Below are positions 16,428 through 25,071 of a stretch of 64,000 bases of DNA, one piece after another. The translations under genes and the position numbers were made by a program. The stretch lies in NCBI RefSeq assembly GCF_003665095.1, contig NZ_RCHV01000002.1, positions 2,912,001 through 2,976,000 of the forward strand. The letters run 5' to 3'. Each line of letters begins with the position of its first letter. Within the stretch, counting starts at the first letter, position 1. This DNA is from Streptomyces sp. Z26 (GTDB lineage: Bacteria; Actinomycetota; Actinomycetes; Streptomycetales; Streptomycetaceae). Under the pieces are notes generated by a model. The model was not told the origin of the DNA, did no database searches, and saw only the letters and a program-made list of their open reading frames with translations.

Positions 16428-17141
16428 CTGCCCGCGGACGACGGAACAGCGAGCGAGCGCATACGTTTCCGCGGACTGTGCGCGGGCTATCCCGGGCGCC
16501 CCGTGCTCCATCAACTGAGCGCCGCTGTACCGGCGTTGGCGATGACGGCTGTCGTCGGCCCCAACGGCAGCGGGAAGTCCACGCTGTTGGGGGTCCTGTC
16601 CGGGGTGATGACCGCCACGTCCGGGTCGGTGCTCCGCGCTGCGGGCTCCCCTCCCGCTTTCGTGCCGCAGCGGGGAGCCGTCGGCGACGCTCTGCCCCTC
16701 ACGGTCCGGCAGACGGTCGAGATGGGGCGCTGGGGCGAGCGGGGGCTGTGGCGACGCCTCACGGCGGAGGACCGCGAAGTGGTCGACCGGTGCATGGAGC
16801 AGCTGGGCATCGCCGATCTGGGACGCCGCCAGCTCGGCGAACTGTCCGGAGGGCAACGTCAACGTGCCCTCATCGCACAGGGATTGGCGCAGCAGTCCGA
16901 TCTGCTGCTCCTGGACGAACCGACCACCGGCCTCGATCCGCAGGCTCAGGCGGGCATTATGTCGGTCCTGGCCGGTCTGGTCGCCGACGGCACCACCGTC
17001 GTCCAGGCCACGCACGACCTCCAAGCGGCCCGATCGGCGGATCACTGCCTGCTCCTTGCCGAGGGGCAATTGGTCGCCGAAGGCGATCCAGGTCGGGTCC
17101 TGCACCCCGAGACCTTGTCCCGGGTGTGGCAACCGACCTGA
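16428..17141 (+). CDS. aztA: Zinc ABC transporter ATP-binding protein AztA (start unresolved)
   Basis: The ABC ATPase is complete: Walker A GPNGSGKST, Q-loop FVPQRG, signature LSGGQRQRALIAQGL, Walker B LLLLDEPTTGLD and switch ATHDL. It pairs with AztB. No ATG, GTG or TTG lies in this frame at the right place: the frame is open from upstream, GTG 16503 would delete the first strand, and CTG 16428 is used here only as a placeholder. An ATG at 16409, ideally placed behind TACAAT, is one base out of frame. One more C in the CCC run at 16420-16422 would join them, giving MFKKTPPLPADDG. So either the sequence has a 1-base deletion or the gene is frameshifted. Confidence 0.8.
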   Translation: MPADDGTASERIRFRGLCAGYPGRPVLHQLSAAVPALAMTAVVGPNGSGKSTLLGVLSGVMTATSGSVLRAAGSPPAFVPQRGAVGDALPLTVRQTVEMGRWGERGLWRRLTAEDREVVDRCMEQLGIADLGRRQLGELSGGQRQRALIAQGLAQQSDLLLLDEPTTGLDPQAQAGIMSVLAGLVADGTTVVQATHDLQAARSADHCLLLAEGQLVAEGDPGRVLHPETLSRVWQPT

Positions 17142-17239
17142 GCAGACCCGTCCCACCAGAACGGGCCGCTCTTCGAGAGCGTTCCGCCCCTACTCCGTAC
17201 GACGCCTCACCAGGCTGAGCGTTCCCGGCGCCGGCGAAG

Positions 17240-17761
17240 GTGCGGCGGCAGCCCGCCACCGGCATCCGAGGCACGACAGCCGACGCAGCGAGCAGCACCG
17301 TGAGCAACCCGGGACCGAGCAGTACAGCCGAGGACTGCTGGTTCTTCTTCGGCGGGATCTCCAGTACCGGCCACGCCTCGTTCAGGGCCGCCTCGCGGCC
17401 GGGCAGGACTCGAACCGGCACGGTGCCGGGCCACCTGTGCGGGTACCAGCTCGCGCACGGCGTCATCCCTCGACTCGGCTGGGGAACCGACAACCCAACC
17501 GTCTGTCACACCTGCGACAACCGCTCCTGCCAGCAACCGACACGCCTACGTCTGGGCACGCCAGCGGAGAACAGAGCGGAATGGTTGACCCGCCGTCGAG
17601 ACCCGAGCAGTCCGCTGGCTGATCTCCGTGACCCAGCCGGCCGTTCGCGCGCCATCGGCGAAGCCATACGGAACGGACTCGCGGACGGCACGCCCCGGCC
17701 GCAGACGGCCCTCCGTATCCGGACAGCAACGGCGGCGGGCCGCCCTCTGAGCCTGTGGTGA
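17240..17761 (+). CDS. HNH endonuclease-like protein
   Basis: A 173-residue protein with a homing-type HNH core in its middle: CWFFFGG near the start of the domain, LAHGVIPRLG, then CHTCDNRSCQQPTRLRLGT and ENRAEW. Spacing of the Cys/His residues matches the HNH family of free-standing nicking or homing nucleases, though the usual Asn-Pro-His segment reads QQPTRL, so the third catalytic position may be altered. It begins with GTG 17240. It sits between aztA and the second ABC transporter and is not obviously zinc-related. It may be a selfish insertion or a decayed phage-type nuclease. Confidence 0.65.
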   Translation: MRRQPATGIRGTTADAASSTVSNPGPSSTAEDCWFFFGGISSTGHASFRAASRPGRTRTGTVPGHLCGYQLAHGVIPRLGWGTDNPTVCHTCDNRSCQQPTRLRLGTPAENRAEWLTRRRDPSSPLADLRDPAGRSRAIGEAIRNGLADGTPRPQTALRIRTATAAGRPLSLW

Positions 17762-17890
17762 GCCCGCCGTCTCAACGGACCGCCACAAGCTAACTGGCCG
17801 TTGAAGGCACTGAAGTGGCCCACGCCCATCTCACGCGCGGGACAGGACGGCGCTCCGGGAACGCCCCGGCCGGGCCTCGGGAGTGCCCCT

Positions 17891-17912
17891 GCGTACTCCG
17901 GCCGGAGTACGC
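17891..17912. repeat. 22-bp perfect palindrome upstream of the second metal ABC transporter
   Basis: The half-site GCGTACTCCGG is followed exactly by its complement. It lies 115 bp before the ATPase gene at 18027 in an otherwise gene-free 265-bp stretch. It could be an operator for a dimeric regulator. It does not resemble the Zur boxes. Confidence 0.45.
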
Positions 17913-18026
17913 GTCGCCCGGCTCCCAAGCACCGGGGCTCTGCCCCCTTCGGTACGGCGACAGGCCGGTGCCGGGAACCATCCGGCTTCTGCCACCGACT
18001 GCTGAGGCGAGTGGAGGAGAGGTGGC

Positions 18027-18662
18027 ATGGAGGGGCTGGACGTCCGGATGCGGGGTGTTGTCTGCCGTCACGGCCGTGCGGAGGTGGTCTGTGACGTCGA
18101 CCTCGACGTCGTTCCGGGGCAGCGGGTGGCGCTGACCGGAACCAACGGTTCGGGGAAGACGACGCTGCTGCGTGCCGTTCTGGGTCTGCACCGTGATGTC
18201 GCGGGTCGGATCCTGGTGGGCGGGCGGGGTACCGCGAGCGCGGCCGAGTGGGCGTGGCGGCGCCGGGCGTGCGCGTGGATTCCACAGAAGCCCGCGGGTG
18301 GGCGTTTTCCGCTACTGGCAGCCGAGTTGCTGAACAGTTGCGGCGCAACCACCGAAGCGCGGGACGCCGCGGACAGACTCGGGGTGGGGTCGCTCACTGA
18401 CCGACCGCTGCACACGCTGTCCGGTGGACAGTTGCAGCGTATGTACCTGGCTCGTGCGGTCGGTTGCGCGGCTGCCGGCGCCGGAGTGCTGCTGGCGGAC
18501 GAGCCGACGGCCGCACTCGACTTCTCCGGTCAGGAGGAGGCTGCCGACGTACTTCTGTCACTGCCGGTGACGGTTGTGGTCGTCACCCACGACCGGGCGC
18601 TGGTCGAGCGCTGCGACCGCGTCCTGGAGATGGCGGCGGGCCGGATGCAGGAGATCCGGTGA
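18027..18662 (+). CDS. Metal ABC transporter ATP-binding protein (second system)
   Basis: A 211-residue ABC ATPase with Walker A GTNGSGKTT, Q-loop WIPQKPAGG, signature LSGGQLQRMYLARAV, Walker B LLADEPTAALD and switch VVVTHDR. It is shorter than AztA. It forms an operon with an integral membrane protein (4-bp GTGA overlap) and a binding protein, matching the 'anchored repeat' type metal ABC transporters of actinobacteria. The family assignment rests on gene order and on the anchor-domain remnant at 3307. The likely cargo is zinc or manganese. Confidence 0.85.
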   Translation: MEGLDVRMRGVVCRHGRAEVVCDVDLDVVPGQRVALTGTNGSGKTTLLRAVLGLHRDVAGRILVGGRGTASAAEWAWRRRACAWIPQKPAGGRFPLLAAELLNSCGATTEARDAADRLGVGSLTDRPLHTLSGGQLQRMYLARAVGCAAAGAGVLLADEPTAALDFSGQEEAADVLLSLPVTVVVVTHDRALVERCDRVLEMAAGRMQEIR

Positions 18663-19525
18663 ATGTGCTGGCCGCCGCCGACATCGTTGAGTTGCTGCGA
18701 CTCGTGCCGGTCCAGCGTGCGGGAGGCGCGCTGCTGCTGGCCGCGATCGGGCTACCGGTCGTCGGCGTCGTGATCGTCGGTCTCGACATCATGCCGGTTC
18801 GGTTCGCGATGATGCACGTCGCTTTGCTGGGGATCGCTGTCGGCCTGCTCACCGGGCTGGATCCGATGCTGTGCGCGCTCGTCGCGTGTGCGCTCGCGGG
18901 GGCGGGTGTCGCGCCGTTGGCCCGTACGCAGGACGGTCTTTCGGGAGCCATGGGGCTGTTGATGAGCCTGGCGATCGCCGCCGCACTGCTCGTCCTGTCG
19001 GTCTCGGGCGTCAACGCGGCGGGAGCGTTCGCGTTGCTGTGGGGTTCCATCCTCTCCGTGGGCAGTGCCGATCTGTGGGTCCTGGCCGCGCTGGCATTCG
19101 TGGTGCCGGGTCTGTTCCTGCGTCGGCGTCGCGATGTCGCGTTGCTGCTGTACGACCGTGAACTCGCTCTCGTCTCCGGCGTGCGGGTCGAGCGTCTGAC
19201 CCTCTTGCTGCTGGTCCTGGTCGCGGTGTCGGTGGCGGGGGCCATCAAGCTCACTGGAGCCCTGCTCGTCGACGCCTTGACGCTGCTGCCCGCGCTTGCC
19301 GCCCGACGTCTGGGCAACTCACTGAGATCCATCACCGCCTGGGCGATCGGCATCGGCATCGTCGTGAACCTCACCGGGTTCCTCGTCGCGCTTCGTTTCG
19401 ATCTGCCGCCCGGGCCCGTACTCGTCCTCACGGCCGGTTCGGCGGTCCTCGCCGTCCACCTCGTTCCCGAATGGAGAATCGCCTCATGGCGCACACGCGC
19501 GTCCGCATACCCCTCCTCGCACTGA
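18659..19525 (+). CDS. Metal ABC transporter permease (second system)
   Basis: A 288-residue membrane protein with about eight hydrophobic helices and ABC-3 permease character: DIMPVRFAMMHVALLGIAVG, the AGAIKLTGALLVDALTLLPALAAR segment and GIVVNLTGFLVAL. It starts with GTG 18659 overlapping the ATPase stop, so the two are translationally coupled. Its 3' end overlaps the binding-protein gene by 40 bp. Confidence 0.85.
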   Translation: MNVLAAADIVELLRLVPVQRAGGALLLAAIGLPVVGVVIVGLDIMPVRFAMMHVALLGIAVGLLTGLDPMLCALVACALAGAGVAPLARTQDGLSGAMGLLMSLAIAAALLVLSVSGVNAAGAFALLWGSILSVGSADLWVLAALAFVVPGLFLRRRRDVALLLYDRELALVSGVRVERLTLLLLVLVAVSVAGAIKLTGALLVDALTLLPALAARRLGNSLRSITAWAIGIGIVVNLTGFLVALRFDLPPGPVLVLTAGSAVLAVHLVPEWRIASWRTRASAYPSSH

Positions 19526-20286
19526 CCCTCGGCGCGGGGCTCTCCCTGACGGTCGCCGGCTGCGCTAGCGGCTCCGGTGACAAGGAAGGGGGAGCAAAGG
19601 GCGGTGCTCCAGCCGTCGTCGCCACCACCACCTGGGAAGGAGCCTTCGCGAAGGCCGCCGGTGCGAAGAACGTCGAGGTCATCGTGCCGTCGTCGGCGCA
19701 GCACGCACCCGACTACGACCCCAAGCCCTCCGACCTGGCGGCAGTGGCCGACGCCGACTTCGTACTCTACGCCCCCTTCGAACCTTATGCGGAGAAGATC
19801 AAGGAAGCCGCCGGTTCCGACGCGGAGCTGGTCGAGCAGGCACTCGACAACGACGCGGGCAAGGTGCGGGCCGAAGTGACCAGGCTGGGCAAGTTGTTCG
19901 GCACGGAGGACGCGGCGGCTGAATGGAACAAGTCCTTCGACACCGGGTACGCCACGTTGCAGAAGGACCTCAAGAGCGCGTGGCCGGACGGAAAGGCTCC
20001 CGGCGTCGTGGCTCAGGTCTTCTCCGTGTGGACGGCGAAAATGGCGGGAGCGGAAGTTCTCGGCACGTATGGCCCCGAAACCGTGACAGCGAAGCAGTTG
20101 TCGGAACTCTCGAGGAAGAAGCCCTCGTTCGTCCTGGACAACGTGCACATGTCGTCCGGTGAGGTGCTGCCGGGCTCGGGCGCACGTCAGGTGGGCGTCG
20201 TCAACTATCCCGGCGAGGACCTTGACCTGCTGAGCGTGTACCGCGATGCGGCGCGGACGCTGGAGAAGGAGATGAACGCGGCCTGA
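19486..20286 (+). CDS. Metal ABC transporter substrate-binding lipoprotein (second system)
   Basis: A 266-residue TroA-like binding protein with signal peptide and lipobox VAGC near residue 26. Features include VVATTTWEGAFAKAAGAKNV and the paired SSAQHAPDYDPKPSD segment. The latter supplies His/Asp ligands in place of the ZnuA His loop. The ATG at 19486 has GGAG about 9 bp upstream; an ATG at 19471 lies within the site. It belongs to the three-gene transporter operon from 18027. Confidence 0.83.
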   Translation: MAHTRVRIPLLALTLGAGLSLTVAGCASGSGDKEGGAKGGAPAVVATTTWEGAFAKAAGAKNVEVIVPSSAQHAPDYDPKPSDLAAVADADFVLYAPFEPYAEKIKEAAGSDAELVEQALDNDAGKVRAEVTRLGKLFGTEDAAAEWNKSFDTGYATLQKDLKSAWPDGKAPGVVAQVFSVWTAKMAGAEVLGTYGPETVTAKQLSELSRKKPSFVLDNVHMSSGEVLPGSGARQVGVVNYPGEDLDLLSVYRDAARTLEKEMNAA

Positions 20287-20288
20287 AC

Positions 20289-20324
20289 GTGGTGGGGGCC
20301 GCCCGGCCGGACGGCCCCCACCAC
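20289..20324. terminator. Bidirectional terminator
   Basis: A 13-bp perfect stem (GTGGTGGGGGCCG with its complement) with a 10-nt loop, in the 46-bp space between the convergent binding-protein and ligase genes. Confidence 0.8.
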
Positions 20325-20332
20325 ACCGGGAC

Positions 20333-22009
20333 TCACCTCGGCGAAGCCGGGAGCGGGCCCGGAACCGACTGCGGTTGATCCGCGAACTGCTCGCGCAGCG
20401 CCGTCCGATCGGGTTTCCCCGCCGGGGTCAGCGGTAGCGCGGACAGCGTCAGCAGGTGTTCGGGATGTTTGCGGCGCTCCAGGCCGCGGGCGTCGAGGTG
20501 GTCGCAGAGGTCCCGCAGTGTGGGAGCCGTGTCCTCCCGCGGCACGACGCAGGCCGCGAGGCGCTCGCCCATCAGAGCGTCGGCCACCCCCACGCAGACG
20601 ACGTCGCGTACCCGGGGGTGGGCGGCCAGCTCCAGTTCCACCTCCGCGGGGCTGATGTTCGCGCCACCCCGTACGATCACGTCCTTCAGTCGCCCGACGA
20701 CGCGCAGCGCACCGTCCTCACCGATGACCCCGAGGTCACCGGTGCGTACCCAGCCCCCGTCCGTGCGGTAGCGGGCGTCGAGATCGGGTGCGGCGACGTA
20801 GCACAGCGGGGTCATGGGCCCGCGTGCGACGATCTCGCCGACCGCCCCAGGGGACACGTACACCAGCGGCTCCGTGCCGGGCACGGTGATGCGTATGTCG
20901 GCGACACGCGGGTCGGGGCGCCCCGCGAGGGTTCCCTTGTCCTCACTTCCCGCCCCGGGTTCGGCGAGTCCTGTGTGGCAGTTGACTCCGTCTGCGGAGC
21001 CGTAGAGGTTCACGACCGGGCAGCCGAAGACGTCGCGTGCTTCCGCTGCCGTGGCTTGGTCCAGGGGTGAGCCGCCCACGACGAGCGCCGTGGGCGGAGA
21101 CAGCTCCGTGCCGGGGTTCTCCGCCAGGCGGTCAAGGATCATGCGGACCATGGTCGGCACGCCCAGTACGTGCGTCGGTACGTGCGAGGCGAGTGCCTCC
21201 AACGCGCTCTGCGGCGTGAAATGGTCGAGCAGGACGAGGGTACCGCCGTGTCGGGCCAGAGCGACGGCGGTGCCGTTGCTGCCGAAGGCGGAAGCCAGGG
21301 GAACGAGGAACAGGCAGCGCGGAGGCCGACCTCCTGGCATCAGGGACGCGAGGAAGTTGCCGCGCCCGCCGGCCAGGGCGTTGTGCGAGTACGCCACCAT
21401 CTTCGGCTCTGCCTCGGAGCCGGAAGAGACCAGGATCCGGGCGGCCGAGTCCGGGTCGGGCCGTGCCGGTACGAGGTCCCCCGGGTCGGTACGCAGCAGG
21501 GCAGCGAGCCCGATGCTCCCCGGCGGGGCGTCGCCTGCGGCTATCACGGCACGCAGGAGCGGGAGTTCGGCACGTCGGTCCACGAGATCCGCCGCGTGGG
21601 TGTTGCTCCGGTACGCGACCGCGGCGATCACCGCGACAGCCTCGGACCTCCGGAGCAGTGAGGCCGCCTCGAGCCCGCCCCTGCCTACCGGGAAGGGAAG
21701 CGCGACCGCTCCGAGTGCGGCCAGTGCCAAGTCTGCGATCACCGCGTGGCGACCGTTCGGCAGCTGGATGCCGACCACGTCGCCCGCCCGTACGCCGAGC
21801 TTCGCAAGGCCGGCGGCCAGACACCGCACCTGGCGGTCGAGTGCGGCATAGCAGATCTGCCCTTCCGCGTCGATGACCGCGATGCGGTGGGGGTCGGCCA
21901 CGCGGTGGGCCCGGTAGAGGCTGTAGATGTCCAGGTCGGGACAGGTACCTTCCACCGCCCAGGCCCGACGCAGCTCGCTGGGCAGCAGGTCGGGCAGGAT
22001 CACGCTCAT
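20333..22009 (-). CDS. Adenylate-forming acyl-CoA synthetase
   Basis: A 558-residue ANL-superfamily ligase: AMP-binding ILVSSGSEAEPKMVAYSHN, the LYGSADG motif, RTGDLGVIGEDG, the hinge VVGRLKDVIVRGGANISPAEVE, and the catalytic Lys in LPLTPAGKPDRT. This is a complete single-domain CoA ligase, not an NRPS module: no carrier domain follows. It overlaps the CoA-transferase gene by 4 bp (ATGA), and with the divergent acyl-CoA dehydrogenase suggests activation and desaturation of a carboxylic acid. The substrate is unknown. Confidence 0.88.
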   Translation of the reverse strand: MSVILPDLLPSELRRAWAVEGTCPDLDIYSLYRAHRVADPHRIAVIDAEGQICYAALDRQVRCLAAGLAKLGVRAGDVVGIQLPNGRHAVIADLALAALGAVALPFPVGRGGLEAASLLRRSEAVAVIAAVAYRSNTHAADLVDRRAELPLLRAVIAAGDAPPGSIGLAALLRTDPGDLVPARPDPDSAARILVSSGSEAEPKMVAYSHNALAGGRGNFLASLMPGGRPPRCLFLVPLASAFGSNGTAVALARHGGTLVLLDHFTPQSALEALASHVPTHVLGVPTMVRMILDRLAENPGTELSPPTALVVGGSPLDQATAAEARDVFGCPVVNLYGSADGVNCHTGLAEPGAGSEDKGTLAGRPDPRVADIRITVPGTEPLVYVSPGAVGEIVARGPMTPLCYVAAPDLDARYRTDGGWVRTGDLGVIGEDGALRVVGRLKDVIVRGGANISPAEVELELAAHPRVRDVVCVGVADALMGERLAACVVPREDTAPTLRDLCDHLDARGLERRKHPEHLLTLSALPLTPAGKPDRTALREQFADQPQSVPGPLPASPR

Positions 22010-23754
22010 CGGAAGCTCCAGGGGTCGGGCACGGCGGGAGCGCCGTGGGCGTCATGGGTGACCGCGTCGGAGGACAGGAGCGCCGAGAGGTCCGTGACGA
22101 CGGGAGTGGCGACCACGCCGTGCTCCCGCAACAGCTCCAGGGCCCGCGTGGTGGGCAACTCACGCACGTCGTACGGAAGACCCCGATGGTCCGGTGCCGC
22201 GATCCAGCCGTCCGCGGTGCGCGTCGGGTACCGGAATCCCGCGGCGCTTCGGTGCTCCTGCCCGCGCGCGATCGAGGCGCGGGCGGGAGCGGTGAGTACG
22301 TCGGCGGCGCCGAGCAGGGACGAGTCCGTGCGGATGCCGCGTCCCGTGCGCTCGCGCAGCAGGAGACCCGCGAGAACTGCTTCGGCTCCGAGCAGTCCAC
22401 CGAGCACGTCGAGCAGCGTCATCAGGGACGGCACGGGCGGTTCACCGGCCGGCCACACCACCTCGCCGACACCGGTACGGGCTTGGACCATGAAGTCGGT
22501 GCCCATCGGGGCGTCGGGCAAGCGATCCGCCCAGCCGCTGGTGTGGGCGTACACGAGGCCGGGGTTGCCGACGGCCAGGTCCTCGCGCTCCAAGCCGAGT
22601 TGAGCGGCCTTGCCCGGGGCCCAGTTGTGCAGGAAGACATCGGCTCCGGCCGCCAGGTCGCAGAGCTGTGCGCGCCCCGAAGCGGACTTGATGTCCACCT
22701 CCACGGCCTCCTTGCCCCGGTTCAGGGCCAACCATCGCGCTGAGACGCCCGAGCAGGTGGGCGGCATTCCCCGCAGCGGGTCACCGGCCGGAGGCTCGAC
22801 ACGGACGACGTCGGCGCCGAGAAGGCGCAACAGGTGAGCCGTGAGCGGGGCCTGGATCCGTCGTCCCGCCTCCAGCACGGTGATCCCGGAGAGCGGCATG
22901 CCCGTCGGCGGGACAGCGCCGAGGGGACACGACGCGTCGTACGTGGTCATGGCCCAGGGCCCCAGCCCGTCGTGCTCGGCGGCCCGTTCCGCGAGAGTAC
23001 GTATCCGGCACACCTCGGCACCCGAGGTGTCGGCCGCGCTCCGTACCGTGTCCCACGTGCGAGCACGCGTCACGTCGTGCAGCGCGTTCGGGAAGGGAGC
23101 ACAGGCGGTCGCGTATCGGAACTGGAACGGACGCCAACCGCGACGCGTCGCTTCTTCGGGAGCGTCGAGCGCACGCCAGAAGGCGGCCCAGGCTCCGGGA
23201 TCGAGTGTCTCCAGCTCGAAGACCGTGCCGTCGGCGGAGGTGAAAGGCGGTCCGCCGGGGCCGGGTTCGGCGGCCTCGTCCTCCTCCGCGCCGGAGGCGG
23301 CCAGGTACTGGGAAACGGCCAGTAGCCCGGCCCGTTCGGCGCTCACCTCCACCTGGGAGGTGAGCCCACCACGTGCTCGGGCCAGCAGCGCGGCGAGCAG
23401 GCCCTGCACGGTCAGGATTCCTGTGGTGGCCGCGACGTAGTCCACCGCCAAGCCGCGCGGAGCGCCGAAGCGGCGGCCGTGCACCGCCATGATCCCGGTG
23501 GCGGCCTGGACGGCCGTCTCGTCGCGGAGTTCACTTCTCCCGCTCCAGACCGAACGGGCGGAGACGGTGTCGAACTCGCCTTCCCCCACGGAGATCAGGC
23601 CACCGGAGGAGCCGACGCCCTCTGCACCCAGCAACCGCAGGTGCTCCGCGGCCAGTGCGTCACCCGGGCCGGGAGGCCCCGAGTGCTCCGCACGCAGACC
23701 CTTCAGGACCGTGGCGGTCCGGGCCCGTGTACCGGAGGTGATCGGTGTCGCCAT
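22006..23754 (-). CDS. Family III CoA-transferase (CaiB/BaiF type), double-length
   Basis: A 582-residue protein, longer than the usual ~400. The C-terminal part is a clear family III CoA-transferase: ITVLEAGRRIQAPLTAHLLR, RVEPPAGDPLRGMPPTCSG, LALNRGKEAVEVDIKS, FLHNWAPGKAAQLGL and the presumed catalytic Asp in GTDFMVQARTG. The N-terminal ~280 residues resemble a degenerate second half (TVQGLLAALLARARGGLTS). I chose the ATG at 23754, with AGAAGG upstream; the open frame extends far further but overlaps the divergent gene. It is coupled to the downstream ligase. Confidence 0.82.
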   Translation of the reverse strand: MATPITSGTRARTATVLKGLRAEHSGPPGPGDALAAEHLRLLGAEGVGSSGGLISVGEGEFDTVSARSVWSGRSELRDETAVQAATGIMAVHGRRFGAPRGLAVDYVAATTGILTVQGLLAALLARARGGLTSQVEVSAERAGLLAVSQYLAASGAEEDEAAEPGPGGPPFTSADGTVFELETLDPGAWAAFWRALDAPEEATRRGWRPFQFRYATACAPFPNALHDVTRARTWDTVRSAADTSGAEVCRIRTLAERAAEHDGLGPWAMTTYDASCPLGAVPPTGMPLSGITVLEAGRRIQAPLTAHLLRLLGADVVRVEPPAGDPLRGMPPTCSGVSARWLALNRGKEAVEVDIKSASGRAQLCDLAAGADVFLHNWAPGKAAQLGLEREDLAVGNPGLVYAHTSGWADRLPDAPMGTDFMVQARTGVGEVVWPAGEPPVPSLMTLLDVLGGLLGAEAVLAGLLLRERTGRGIRTDSSLLGAADVLTAPARASIARGQEHRSAAGFRYPTRTADGWIAAPDHRGLPYDVRELPTTRALELLREHGVVATPVVTDLSALLSSDAVTHDAHGAPAVPDPWSFR

Positions 23755-23871
23755 CCTTCTCTTCTCCCTTTTCGTCCGCGCGGGAACCCGGGGGTCCGTG
23801 CTCCCGACCAGTTGCATGCAAGGAAGTCGGACGGTCGACGGGGAGAGTTCCCGCATACAGGGATATATGTG

Positions 23872-25071
23872 ATGAGAGATCAGGCGTGGGACATCAGAGG
23901 GGAACCTTCCTGCCCTCACGGTGTGGCGCAGTTGCGCCACAGGGTCGGCGCGTTCGTGCACGAGCACGTCGTGCCCTGCGAGCCGGTCCTCGACGGCGGC
24001 GGCCGCGCTGCCGCGGACGAGCTGCGCCGCCTCCAGGGGGAGGCGAAGGCCGCCGGACTGTGGGCGTTGCCGCTCCCCGTGGAATTCGGCGGCCAGGGAC
24101 TGTCCCTGACCTCGTACGCGCATGTCGCGGAGGCGGAGGGCGCCAGCGATCACGGGCCGGCTGCCCTCGGTTCCGCTCCACTGCTCGACGTCCTCATGCT
24201 GGGCCGACACGCCAGCCGGTACGCCCGTGATCGGTACACCGCCCGCCTGACGGCCGGAGAACTGCGCGCGTGTTACGCGATGACCGAACCGGACACCCCC
24301 GGCACCGACCCCTTCCTGACCGCGACCCGCGCCGAACGGGGCCCCGGCGGGACGTGGCGGGTGACCGGCCGCAAGTGGTTCACCAGCGGAGTCGTGGACG
24401 CCGACCTGGTCACCGTTCTCGCTCGTACGGACGGAGTGGACGGTGATCGAGAAGGCTTGTCCCTCTTCCTGGTGCCCACGGACTCCGAAGGGTTTCGTGT
24501 GGTCAGGAGCCTCCCCGTCCTGGGCGCGCACGGCCAGGGAGAGATCACGCTCGACGCCGTGCGCGTCGGGAACGACCATGTGGTCGGTGAACCGGGCCGG
24601 GCACTCGCGGTTGCCGGTGAACGTCTCCAACTCGGCCGTACCCTCCGCTGCCTGCGCTGGATCGGACAGGCCCATCGTGCCTTCGACCTGATGCGCGGAC
24701 GCGCCGCCACCCGCTGCCGTTCGCGCGGCTCCCTCGGTGAACTGCAGCTCGTCCAAAGCCATCTCTTCGAGTCCCTGCTCGCGTTGCGCACCACCCGACC
24801 TCTCGTGTACGAAGCCGTGGACCTTCTCGCCGAAGGGGCCGACGCCCATGTCGAGGTGGGCCTGGCGAAGGTCGCCGCCGCGCGGACGCTCCAGCAGGTC
24901 GCGGACTCGGCGATCCAGGTGTTCGGAGCGGCCGGCCTGGGTCCGGACACCCCGCTGCCCGCTCTCTTCCGCACGGGCCGCGTCGCCCGCATCCTAGACG
25001 GCCCCGACGAACTGCACGTCACGTCGGTGGCCCGCCGTCTGCTGCGCCCCGGACACCACCTAGATGAATGA
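23872..25071 (+). CDS. Acyl-CoA dehydrogenase with IS-altered C-terminus
   Basis: A 399-residue flavoprotein: ALPLPVEFGGQGLSLTSYAH, the FAD/substrate segment CYAMTEPDTPGTDPFL, WRVTGRKWFTSG, and the C-terminal IQVFGAAGLGPDTPL. It is divergent from the CoA-transferase/ligase pair and probably acts on the same acyl-CoA. The last codons (L-D-E-stop) come from the inverted repeat of the adjacent insertion sequence. Joining the sequence across the element gives HHLGDVRADATYAE and a stop at 26066, so insertion swapped about ten terminal residues for two. The catalytic core is untouched. Confidence 0.87.
   Translation: MRDQAWDIRGEPSCPHGVAQLRHRVGAFVHEHVVPCEPVLDGGGRAAADELRRLQGEAKAAGLWALPLPVEFGGQGLSLTSYAHVAEAEGASDHGPAALGSAPLLDVLMLGRHASRYARDRYTARLTAGELRACYAMTEPDTPGTDPFLTATRAERGPGGTWRVTGRKWFTSGVVDADLVTVLARTDGVDGDREGLSLFLVPTDSEGFRVVRSLPVLGAHGQGEITLDAVRVGNDHVVGEPGRALAVAGERLQLGRTLRCLRWIGQAHRAFDLMRGRAATRCRSRGSLGELQLVQSHLFESLLALRTTRPLVYEAVDLLAEGADAHVEVGLAKVAAARTLQQVADSAIQVFGAAGLGPDTPLPALFRTGRVARILDGPDELHVTSVARRLLRPGHHLDE

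Noticed and set aside
20333..23754. NRPS-type metallophore biosynthesis
   Set aside because: The ligase has no carrier or condensation domain and the neighbour is a CoA-transferase, so acyl-CoA chemistry fits better.
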